Assembly: GCA_030647005.1 (NCBI GenBank)
Contig: JAUSKG010000004.1
Span: 1 to 35,884, forward strand
From: a bacterium
Lineage (GTDB): Bacteria > Patescibacteriota > Patescibacteriia > JACPHY01
Reading direction: 5' to 3'
DNA length: 35,884 nt
Under the pieces are notes generated by a model. That model saw only the letters and a program-made list of their open reading frames with translations, was not told where the DNA came from and made no database searches. Shown here piece by piece: positions 1 to 6,293 of the stretch. The position numbers and the translations under genes are program-made. Positions within the stretch are counted from its first letter, which is position 1; every line of letters begins with the position of its first letter.

Positions 1-70
1 GAGGTTTTCCCTGGCGATATGGGAGCGGGGGGATTCGGAGGGGGGACGTTCGGACATAATGGATCTTCTC

Positions 71-101
71 TCTCCGCAGCTGGCGCGTGAGCGCCGAGGA
101 T
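71..101 (+). repeat. Dispersed hairpin repeat, copy 1
   Basis: A 31-bp stretch matches 20471-20501 at about 24 positions without gaps. Its core is a perfect 5-bp hairpin (GGCGC, loop GTGA, GCGCC; 82-95). In the second copy the stem is GGTGC/GCACC with loop GAGA, so one pair has changed on both sides and the loop stays a GNRA tetraloop if the plus strand is transcribed. Positions 1-70 upstream are G-rich; I see no gene in them. Confidence 0.6.
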
Positions 102-102
102 T

Positions 103-190
103 GTAGCGGAGGTCTTTAGACCTCCATCCGGATGGTGTGGGCGACTTTGGTGGCGGGAGAGGATGGAGACCTGAAGGTCTCCGCTACGGG
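103..190. repeat. Inverted pair of 'GTAGCGGAG' hairpins
   Basis: Two perfect 7-bp hairpins face each other: GGAGGTC/GACCTCC (108-125, loop TTTA) and GGAGACC/GGTCTCC (165-182, loop TGAA). Outside each hairpin lies the same GTAGC box in opposite orientation, so the unit is an inverted repeat of about 26-bp arms around a roughly 35-bp centre. A related arm pair (GGAGGCC/GGCCTCC) occurs at 20410-20458. It lies just downstream of the minus-strand M16 gene and could help end its transcript, but no T-run follows. Confidence 0.6.
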
Positions 191-193
191 GAT

Positions 194-1462
194 CTACAAA
201 CTCAGCAACTTCTTGAACCGCCCTGCATCCGCGAAGTCGCCGATGAGGGCCATGTGGAGGCGATCGCTGCGGAGGATGTCCTGCGCGACCTGTTGCACCT
301 GCGCGCGGGTCACCTGTGCAACTTCCTGCATCTTCTGTTCCGGCGTGCGCGTGCGCGTACGCAGGAGAACCTGCTTGCCGTACCACTCCGCGCGTGAGCA
401 CGAATCCTCAAACCCAAGTATCATCCGCCCCTCGATGTTGTCCTTTGCGCGCGCGAGCTCCTCTGCGGTCACCCCGTGCTCGCGGACGCGCCCGAGCTCG
501 CGGAGAATGACGCGGAGTGCCTGCTCGATGCGCGATGGGTCTAAGCCCGCCATCACGGTGAATGATCCCGTATCCGTATACGCATCCGCGGATGCGTGGA
601 CGGCGTACGCGAGCCCGTGTCGTTCCCGCACCGCCACGAAGAGCCGTGAGCTCATCGTGCCACCGAGAATGTTCGCGAGCAGGAGCAGCGCATCGGTGCG
701 CGGGTCTTCTGCGCGGAACGTCGGGACACCCACGGCGAGGTGCGCCTGCGCCGTCTCCTTGCGATGCACGTGGACGATCGGCCCCCGCGGCCGATTCCGA
801 AACGGCGCTGCGGTCGGACAAACGCGTTTCCGCACACTGATCCGTCCGAATGCGACGGACGCGCGCGCGACCGCATCATCGCCGATGCTGCCCGCGAGCA
901 CGAGCACCATCTTCGCCGGATGATAATGGCGATCGCGGTACCGGACGAGCGCGTCGTGCGTGATGCCGAGCATCGTTTCGCGTGTGCCAGAGATGATGCG
1001 CCCGATCGGATGACCACGATAGAGGAGCTCCTCAAAGAGGTCGTCGAGGTGCTGGCTCGGACTGTCCTCGTACATGCTAATCTCCTCGAGGATGACCTTC
1101 CGCTCCCGCACGAACTCCTCCTGCTTGTACGTGGAGCGGAAGAGCATGTCGGAGAGCATGTCCAGTGCGAGGTCGAGGTGCTCGCCGTTCGCCTTGATGT
1201 AGTAGCCAGTGTACTCCTTGCCGGTGAATGCGTTGTACTCCGCGCCGATGCGGTCGAGATCGCGCGTGATGTGGAGCGTCGTCGGACGCTCCCGCGTTCC
1301 CTTGAACATCATGTGCTCCACGAAGTGCGATGCGCCATTCTGCGCGAGCGTCTCGTGGCGTGAACCAACGGGGAACAGCGCGTACACGCACGCGGCCTTC
1401 GTCTCCGCCGATGGCGCGAGCACGATGCGGACGCCGTTCGGAAGCGTATGGGTCGTAAACAT
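194..1462 (-). CDS. M16 family zinc metallopeptidase (insulinase/MPP-like)
   Basis: This 422-residue protein has the inverted zinc motif HxxEH at residues 46-50 (HFVEH) and the third ligand Glu126 inside VILEE, 76 residues later, as in mitochondrial processing peptidase and insulinase. It therefore looks catalytically complete. It has one M16 N-domain and one C-domain, the usual 420-residue half-unit that dimerises into a clam-shell protease. No signal peptide is visible, so a cytoplasmic role in degrading short peptides is likely. It starts 27 bp after the permease gene on the same strand, so the two are probably cotranscribed. The specific substrate cannot be told from the sequence. Confidence 0.93.
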   Translation of the reverse strand: MFTTHTLPNGVRIVLAPSAETKAACVYALFPVGSRHETLAQNGASHFVEHMMFKGTRERPTTLHITRDLDRIGAEYNAFTGKEYTGYYIKANGEHLDLALDMLSDMLFRSTYKQEEFVRERKVILEEISMYEDSPSQHLDDLFEELLYRGHPIGRIISGTRETMLGITHDALVRYRDRHYHPAKMVLVLAGSIGDDAVARASVAFGRISVRKRVCPTAAPFRNRPRGPIVHVHRKETAQAHLAVGVPTFRAEDPRTDALLLLANILGGTMSSRLFVAVRERHGLAYAVHASADAYTDTGSFTVMAGLDPSRIEQALRVILRELGRVREHGVTAEELARAKDNIEGRMILGFEDSCSRAEWYGKQVLLRTRTRTPEQKMQEVAQVTRAQVQQVAQDILRSDRLHMALIGDFADAGRFKKLLSL

Positions 1463-1489
1463 AGGACGCCGGTGGTCAACGGAGCGACC

Positions 1490-2635
1490 TCACGCGAGGA
1501 GCTCTCGGATCGTCACGACCATGCCGATGATAAAGATGAGCGCAACGAGGTAGTTCACAAACGCGGGGAGCCGTACGCGGAACTCGGGATCGCGATCCCC
1601 GTGCCGCCGCGCGGCGAGCACGACGAGCGCGACGAGGATCCCATCGAGACCCGCAAAGATTGCGCCGGTGACCATGAGGATCTCGATGAAGCCGGGCTGA
1701 CCGAGAAGGAAGACCGCGATAGGTACGCCAACGCCAAGGAGGAACGCCGCCGCGCGTGGCAAACGAAAGTCGAGATGGAAAACGTTGCGCGTGTAGAGCC
1801 CGAGCATGAGGAATGACGTGAGGATCGTCGAAAAACCAAGGATTGCACCGAGGATGACGACGGACGCGCCGAGGGTGGGCGTGAGACCGGCGATCGCGTC
1901 CTCCGTGGTGTGCGGGCCGGAGACCCCGACGACGATGATGGCGAACACCGCAGTGAGTGCTGCCGCGAGGAGCGTCCCCCAGGCGATCGCGCGCGGGAGG
2001 AGACGTTCGCTCCCGCGGAGCGTGTCACGAATCTCCGCGATGGCTGAAACACCGCCGAGCGAAAAGAGGACAACCCCGTATGGGAGGAAGACGTTCGCCA
2101 TGTTCGTGAGCGAGAGGTGCACCGGATCGACGCGCTGGATGCCGACGATGGCGATGAGTGCGATCGCCATGAAGATGAACGCGGTGAAGACGAACTCGAT
2201 CTCCTCAATGAGGCGCAGCCCGAAGAGCACCGCGACGGACGCGACGAGCGCGAACACGATGCTGTAGTGCCACGCGCTCCCACCGAACATCTGTCCGAAG
2301 AGCTGCTCGAGGAACGCGCCTGCGAGCACGATGTACGCGAGGAGCGCGCCCCACATGCCGAGGACACCGGAGAGCGACGCGAGGATGCGCCCGGGCATAC
2401 CAAAGTACCGCCCCGCGTACCCGACGAGACGATGGTGCGCAGTCGTGCGCAACGTGAGCTCACCAAACCAAAGGTGGACAAGGAGCACTGCGCCCGTGAG
2501 CACCGCGAGGTGGACAAGCCCCACGGAGACACCCGCACGCGCGAACACATAGGGCACACCAAAGATACCGGCACCAACGATGGTGCCGATGAGCATGGCG
2601 ACCGCCCGAGCATAGGGCCTGCGTGCACTTTCCAT
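1490..2635 (-). CDS. Amino-acid permease (aromatic amino-acid/SLC38-like fold)
   Basis: A 381-residue integral membrane protein with about 11 hydrophobic segments. The first helix carries the IGTIVGAGIFGVPYVFA signature, which matches the unwound sodium or proton/substrate-binding helix of the Trp/Tyr permease family and related APC-superfamily carriers. Substrate is inferred only at family level: an amino acid, possibly aromatic. For a host-dependent CPR bacterium a permease next to a peptidase suggests peptide and amino-acid salvage, but this is context only. The start is ATG at 2635, eight bases downstream of a -10-like element, so the mRNA may be leaderless. Confidence 0.85.
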   Translation of the reverse strand: MESARRPYARAVAMLIGTIVGAGIFGVPYVFARAGVSVGLVHLAVLTGAVLLVHLWFGELTLRTTAHHRLVGYAGRYFGMPGRILASLSGVLGMWGALLAYIVLAGAFLEQLFGQMFGGSAWHYSIVFALVASVAVLFGLRLIEEIEFVFTAFIFMAIALIAIVGIQRVDPVHLSLTNMANVFLPYGVVLFSLGGVSAIAEIRDTLRGSERLLPRAIAWGTLLAAALTAVFAIIVVGVSGPHTTEDAIAGLTPTLGASVVILGAILGFSTILTSFLMLGLYTRNVFHLDFRLPRAAAFLLGVGVPIAVFLLGQPGFIEILMVTGAIFAGLDGILVALVVLAARRHGDRDPEFRVRLPAFVNYLVALIFIIGMVVTIRELLA

Positions 2636-2643
2636 AGTTCACA

Positions 2644-2652
2644 AGTTTAGCA
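2644..2652 (-). promoter_or_regulatory. Candidate extended -10 for the permease
   Basis: On the minus strand TGC precedes TAAACT, an extended -10 form, and the hexamer ends eight bases before the ATG at 2635. No good -35 is visible. If real, transcription would begin at or next to the start codon. I see no convincing promoter for the divergent dnaB gene in the rest of 2636-2728. Confidence 0.35.
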
Positions 2653-2728
2653 CATATCATACACCGCGCACACCATTCCGCGCTCCCGCCGATGTGGTAC
2701 GGTGGCAACAGTTGAGCCCCGTGCATCT

Positions 2729-4132
2729 ATGCCCCACGCGGAACGCATCCCTCCCCAGAACCTCGAGGCCGAACAGTCGCTCCTCGGCGCGCTCCTCATT
2801 GATAAGGACGCGATGATTCGTGTCGCGGACCGCGTCAACCCTGAGGACTTCTACCGCGATGCGCACCGTGAGATATATGCTGCGATACTCACGCTCTTCG
2901 AGCGGCGCGAGCCCATTGACCTCCTCTCGCTCGCGAACAAACTCGCCGAACGCGGCAAGCTCGAACAGGTTGGTGGACGAAGTGCAATCGTGGAACTCTC
3001 CACGATCGTACCCACTGCTGCACACGCACGCCACTACGCCGACATCGTCGCGAAAAAGGCAACGCTCCGGCGCCTCATCCATACGGCCTCGGAGATCACC
3101 GAGCTGGGGTTCAAGGAGGACGAGGACTCATCCACGGTACTCGACGAAGCCGAGCGCAAACTCTTCGCGGTCTCCCAGAAGCACCTCACCCAATCCTTCG
3201 TGCCGATTCAGAGCGTGCTCTCCGAAGCGTTCGACCGCATTGACGTCCTCCACCGCGAGAAAGGCAAACTCCGCGGACTCCCCACGGGCTTCACCGAGCT
3301 CGACAACCTCCTCGCGGGGCTCCAGGCCTCCGACCTCGTCGTCCTCGCCGCGCGACCAAGCGTGGGAAAAACGAGCTTGGCGCTCGATATCGCGCGGCAA
3401 GCCGCCATCGGTTCCAAGACACCCGTTGGCATCTTCTCACTCGAGATGTCCAAGGAGCAACTCGTTGACCGTCTCATCTGTACGCAGGCGAACGTCGAAC
3501 TCTGGCGCATGCGCACGGGCAAACTCTCGGATCGCCCGGATTCCGACGACTTCCCGCGTATCGGGCACGCCATGGGCCAACTTTCTGAAGCGCCGATCTT
3601 CATTGATGACTCCGCCATGACGAACGTCATGGAGATTCGCGCAAAAGCGCGACGGCTCCAAATGGAGCACGGCCTGGGACTCATCATCGTGGACTACCTC
3701 CAGCTCATGGAGGGACGATCAAAGAACGCCGAGAACCGCGTGCTCGAAGTCGCCGAGATCACGCGAGGCCTCAAAGGCATCGCGCGTGAGCTGAACATCC
3801 CCGTACTCGCGCTCTCTCAGCTCTCCCGCGCCGTCGAGATGAGCAAGCCCGCCATCCCGAAGCTCGCCCACCTGCGCGAATCGGGCGCGATCGAACAGGA
3901 CGCGGATGTCGTCATGTTCATCTACCGCAAGGCCGCGGATCGCAACTACCGCCTCGAGGACATCTCGCCGGACGAGCGCAACATCGCAGAAATTCACATC
4001 GCGAAACATCGCAACGGCCCCACCGGACTCGTGAAACTCTTCTTTGACGAGGCGCGCGTATGCTTCCGTAACCTTGAACGCCGCCGCGAGATTACCCCGA
4101 TGACTGCGGCACCCGCCGTGGCGGCAATGTAG
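2729..4132 (+). CDS. dnaB: Replicative DNA helicase DnaB
   Basis: A 467-residue hexameric replication-fork helicase. The N-terminal primase-interaction domain (IPPQNLEAEQSLLG near the start) is followed by a RecA-like motor with Walker A ARPSVGKTS at about 208-216 and Walker B IIVDYLQLM ending near 325. The tail keeps the DADVVMFIYR and HRNGPTG elements of the family, and no intein interrupts the gene. I chose ATG 2729 rather than the in-frame GTG at 2702, because the protein then begins at the conserved DnaB N-terminus. recR follows after three bases, so the two are cotranscribed. Confidence 0.97.
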   Translation: MPHAERIPPQNLEAEQSLLGALLIDKDAMIRVADRVNPEDFYRDAHREIYAAILTLFERREPIDLLSLANKLAERGKLEQVGGRSAIVELSTIVPTAAHARHYADIVAKKATLRRLIHTASEITELGFKEDEDSSTVLDEAERKLFAVSQKHLTQSFVPIQSVLSEAFDRIDVLHREKGKLRGLPTGFTELDNLLAGLQASDLVVLAARPSVGKTSLALDIARQAAIGSKTPVGIFSLEMSKEQLVDRLICTQANVELWRMRTGKLSDRPDSDDFPRIGHAMGQLSEAPIFIDDSAMTNVMEIRAKARRLQMEHGLGLIIVDYLQLMEGRSKNAENRVLEVAEITRGLKGIARELNIPVLALSQLSRAVEMSKPAIPKLAHLRESGAIEQDADVVMFIYRKAADRNYRLEDISPDERNIAEIHIAKHRNGPTGLVKLFFDEARVCFRNLERRREITPMTAAPAVAAM

Positions 4133-4135
4133 GCC

Positions 4136-4810
4136 ATGCAGTACCCTCCCGCAATCGAGCACCTCATCGCGCACTTCCGTCGCTTCCCGGGCGTGGGGCC
4201 AAAAACGGCGGAACGCTTCGTATTCCACCTCCTTCGCCTTGACACCCGCGCGATAGATCAACTCCTCGTGGCACTCCGCGAGCTCCGCAGCCGCGTAGAT
4301 CGTTGCGCGACCTGCGGCACGTTCGCGGAGCAGTCGCCCTGTACGATCTGCGGTGACCCGAGGCGCAACCACGCACTCCTCTGCGTCGTTGCCGAGCCCG
4401 GCGACCTCCTCGCCGTGGAACGAACGAACGAGTTCACCGGTGTCTACCACATCCTCGGCGGCCTCCTCGCGCCCATCGAGGGCATCGGGCCGGAGCAGCT
4501 CAGGATCGCGGAGCTCATCGCTCGAGTATCCCAACAATCATCAATCGGCAATCTCCAATCAAAAATTACCGAGGTCATCTTTGCGTTCGACCCCACCATT
4601 GAGGGTGAGACGACGATCAACTACCTCGTCCAGCAACTCTCCCCCACCGGCGTGACGATGTCGCGCGTGGCACGCGGACTACCGGTCGGCGGCGACATCG
4701 AGTACGCCGACCCCACGACGCTCTCCGACGCGCTCACGTGGAGACGGAAGCTCCGCCTCGCGACACAGCCCACACCGAACATTCCGCAGACGAACGAGCT
4801 CGTGTTCTGA
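4136..4810 (+). CDS. recR: Recombination mediator RecR
   Basis: A 224-residue RecFOR-pathway protein that clamps DNA and helps load RecA on SSB-coated gaps. It shows the helix-hairpin-helix [12 protein letters not shown] (residues 17-28), a C4 zinc finger (C57, C60, C69, C72), a Toprim domain starting near residue 80, and the C-terminal GGDIEYAD and TLSDAL elements. An unusual patch, [12 protein letters not shown], replaces a four-residue linker just before [11 protein letters not shown]. It is encoded by AT-rich, repetitive DNA unlike the rest of the gene. The reading frame stays open, so the protein should still be made. Confidence 0.96.
   Translation: MQYPPAIEHLIAHFRRFPGVGPKTAERFVFHLLRLDTRAIDQLLVALRELRSRVDRCATCGTFAEQSPCTICGDPRRNHALLCVVAEPGDLLAVERTNEFTGVYHILGGLLAPIEGIGPEQLRIAELIARVSQQSSIGNLQSKITEVIFAFDPTIEGETTINYLVQQLSPTGVTMSRVARGLPVGGDIEYADPTTLSDALTWRRKLRLATQPTPNIPQTNELVF
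4527..4569. repeat. AT-rich CAATC-type repeat inserted in recR
   Basis: About 40 bp built from short CAATC, AATCGGC and AATCTCC units, AT-rich inside a GC-rich gene. It adds roughly eight residues to RecR between the Toprim helices without breaking the frame. It resembles a small dispersed repeat that landed in coding DNA. Confidence 0.5.
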
Positions 4811-4815
4811 TCCCT

Positions 4816-5277
4816 ATGATGAACGAGCGTGCCCTCCAAACGATTGCGGCGACCAAAGGCGTCACCACCGCGCGACGCCACATCTTCCTGTGCGCGGACC
4901 AGACGGAACCCAAGTGCTGCACGCGCGAGACCGGCATCGCCTCCTGGGACTTCCTCAAGCGTCGCCTCCGTGAACTTGGCCTCTCCGATCAGGGTAGCGC
5001 GGTTCCGCTTGACGCGGACGGCCTCGACGACGTGGACGACGCGCTCGATATCCTCCGTGAGGAAGTCCCACGACACGATGTGCAGCACCGCACGGTATGC
5101 CGCACAAAAACGAACTGCCTCCGCATCTGCACCGGCGGCCCCATCGCCGTTGTCTATCCCGAGGGCGCGTGGTACGCTGGCTGCACGCCCGTGGTGCTCG
5201 AACGCATCATCCAGGAGCACCTCATCGGCGGAACCATCGTTGCGGAGTACTGCTTTGCGAAAAATCCACTCGCGTGA
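4816..5277 (+). CDS. Thioredoxin-like [2Fe-2S] ferredoxin domain protein
   Basis: A 153-residue protein resembling the thioredoxin-fold 2Fe-2S ferredoxins. It opens with [14 protein letters not shown] (C26, C34, C35), and the second half has [20 protein letters not shown] followed by YPEGAWYAG, the typical pattern in which cysteines C101 and C105 complete the cluster site. It probably transfers single electrons in the cytoplasm; the partner is unknown. ATG 4816 lies five bases after the recR stop, and a second in-frame ATG follows at 4819. It is the last gene of the dnaB-recR unit and ends before a strong hairpin. Confidence 0.85.
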   Translation: MMNERALQTIAATKGVTTARRHIFLCADQTEPKCCTRETGIASWDFLKRRLRELGLSDQGSAVPLDADGLDDVDDALDILREEVPRHDVQHRTVCRTKTNCLRICTGGPIAVVYPEGAWYAGCTPVVLERIIQEHLIGGTIVAEYCFAKNPLA

Positions 5278-5309
5278 GCTGCACGCTTCACCCAACAAGC
5301 ACGAACGTA

Positions 5310-5339
5310 ACACCCCTCCGACGAATGTCGGAGGGGTGT
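5310..5339. terminator. Bidirectional hairpin terminator between convergent genes
   Basis: A perfect 13-bp stem (5310-5322 with 5327-5339) and a four-base GAAT loop lie between the plus-strand ferredoxin gene and minus-strand rplU. The stem is GC-rich, but neither side has a clear T-run, so termination strength is uncertain. Confidence 0.65.
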
Positions 5340-5362
5340 ACTCTGCACACTGCTCGTGATGG

Positions 5363-5683
5363 CTAGGCCTTCGTGCCGATCGTCTCAATCTTCACCTTCG
5401 TCTGGTACTGGCGGTGACCGTAATGACGGCGGTAGCGGGACTTCGCCTTGTACTTGAGGCCGACGATTTTCCTCGCGCGGCCCTGCTCGACGACGGTCCC
5501 CACCACCGCGATGCCCACGATGGGAGCACCAATCGTCACCGCACCGACATCGTCAAACGTGCACAGTACCTCATCAAAGGACACCGAGCTCCCCGCGTCG
5601 CCTGGGAGCTTCTCAAACGTGTGCGTCTCGCCCGGCGCCACGATGTACTGTTTCCCACCGGTCTTGATAATGGCGTGTTGCAT
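5363..5683 (-). CDS. rplU: Ribosomal protein bL21
   Basis: A 106-residue large-subunit protein that binds 23S rRNA. It starts MQHAIIKTGGKQYIV and ends with the basic stretch YKAKSRYRRHYGHRQ and KVKIETI, both typical of bL21. The ATG at 5683 is chosen because it is the conserved start; the frame stays open upstream but that part is not bL21-like. The usual partner gene rpmA (bL27) is not next to it; the gene downstream on this strand converges from the other side. Confidence 0.96.
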   Translation of the reverse strand: MQHAIIKTGGKQYIVAPGETHTFEKLPGDAGSSVSFDEVLCTFDDVGAVTIGAPIVGIAVVGTVVEQGRARKIVGLKYKAKSRYRRHYGHRQYQTKVKIETIGTKA

Positions 5684-5716
5684 AGAAAAACGAAAGCCCA
5701 TGTGGACACTAGAACC

Positions 5717-5745
5717 AGTGAACCACCACACGGGCCGTCTGTCAA
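5717..5745 (-). promoter_or_regulatory. Probable rplU promoter
   Basis: On the minus strand a perfect TTGACA (5740-5745) is followed by a 17-bp spacer and TTCACT (5717-5722), preceded by TGG, an extended -10 form. The -10 hexamer itself is weak (3 of 6). It would give rplU its own leader of about 25-30 bases, separating it from the DUF192 operon upstream. Confidence 0.5.
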
Positions 5746-5789
5746 ACTTTGGCGCTCCCGCGCCAGCTTCGGAGGGAGTATCCCACGCT

Positions 5790-6290
5790 CTACTCATCTT
5801 TCGCATCAAAATCAATGCGGACCTGGTCACCGTGGATAATCCCATACTTCGCGACGGTCCCCGCGGGAACCTCGAGCACAAAGAGCGCCTGGGGACGTGG
5901 ATTGAAGTACGGGAGCGATGCCGGATCGCGTCCGGGTGACGGAACGGGGAGCTGCTCGTGCGTATCAACGACCACACCCCCCGCGATCCAGATGAGGTCA
6001 ATGGAAAACCGCATGTCCTTCATCCAGATGCGGTGCTGGTCGAGCATGTCGAACACGATGAGGAGTCCCGCATCCGCGGCGAGCGCATCGCGGCCGGATA
6101 ACCCCTGCCGTCGTGCTGCCGGCGTTCGTGCAACCTCCGCGCGCGCCTCGTACGCCGCACGAGAGATCGTAATGGTCGCGCCTCCCGCATCCATCCGCAC
6201 AAGATCGTGCACGGAGTTCCACGCGCGTTCTCCGAACATCCCGAGCATGAGCACCGTAAACACCGTGATCCCCCACTGTCTCATCGTCAT
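5790..6290 (-). CDS. DUF192 family protein, membrane-anchored or exported
   Basis: A 166-residue protein with an N-terminal hydrophobic segment (residues 5-20) that should act as a signal or anchor, so the domain lies outside the cytoplasm. The body fits DUF192 (COG1430): EVARTPAARRQGLSGRDAL, then IWMKDMRFSIDLIWI, VLEVPAG and a final GD. The biochemical role of the family is not established. It begins three bases after the ClpC-like gene ends and is the last gene of that operon. Confidence 0.85.
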   Translation of the reverse strand: MTMRQWGITVFTVLMLGMFGERAWNSVHDLVRMDAGGATITISRAAYEARAEVARTPAARRQGLSGRDALAADAGLLIVFDMLDQHRIWMKDMRFSIDLIWIAGGVVVDTHEQLPVPSPGRDPASLPYFNPRPQALFVLEVPAGTVAKYGIIHGDQVRIDFDAKDE

Positions 6291-6293
6291 ACC

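Noticed and set aside
2702-2728. Earlier GTG start for dnaB
   Set aside because: The family's conserved N-terminus begins at ATG 2729 and nothing upstream is conserved.
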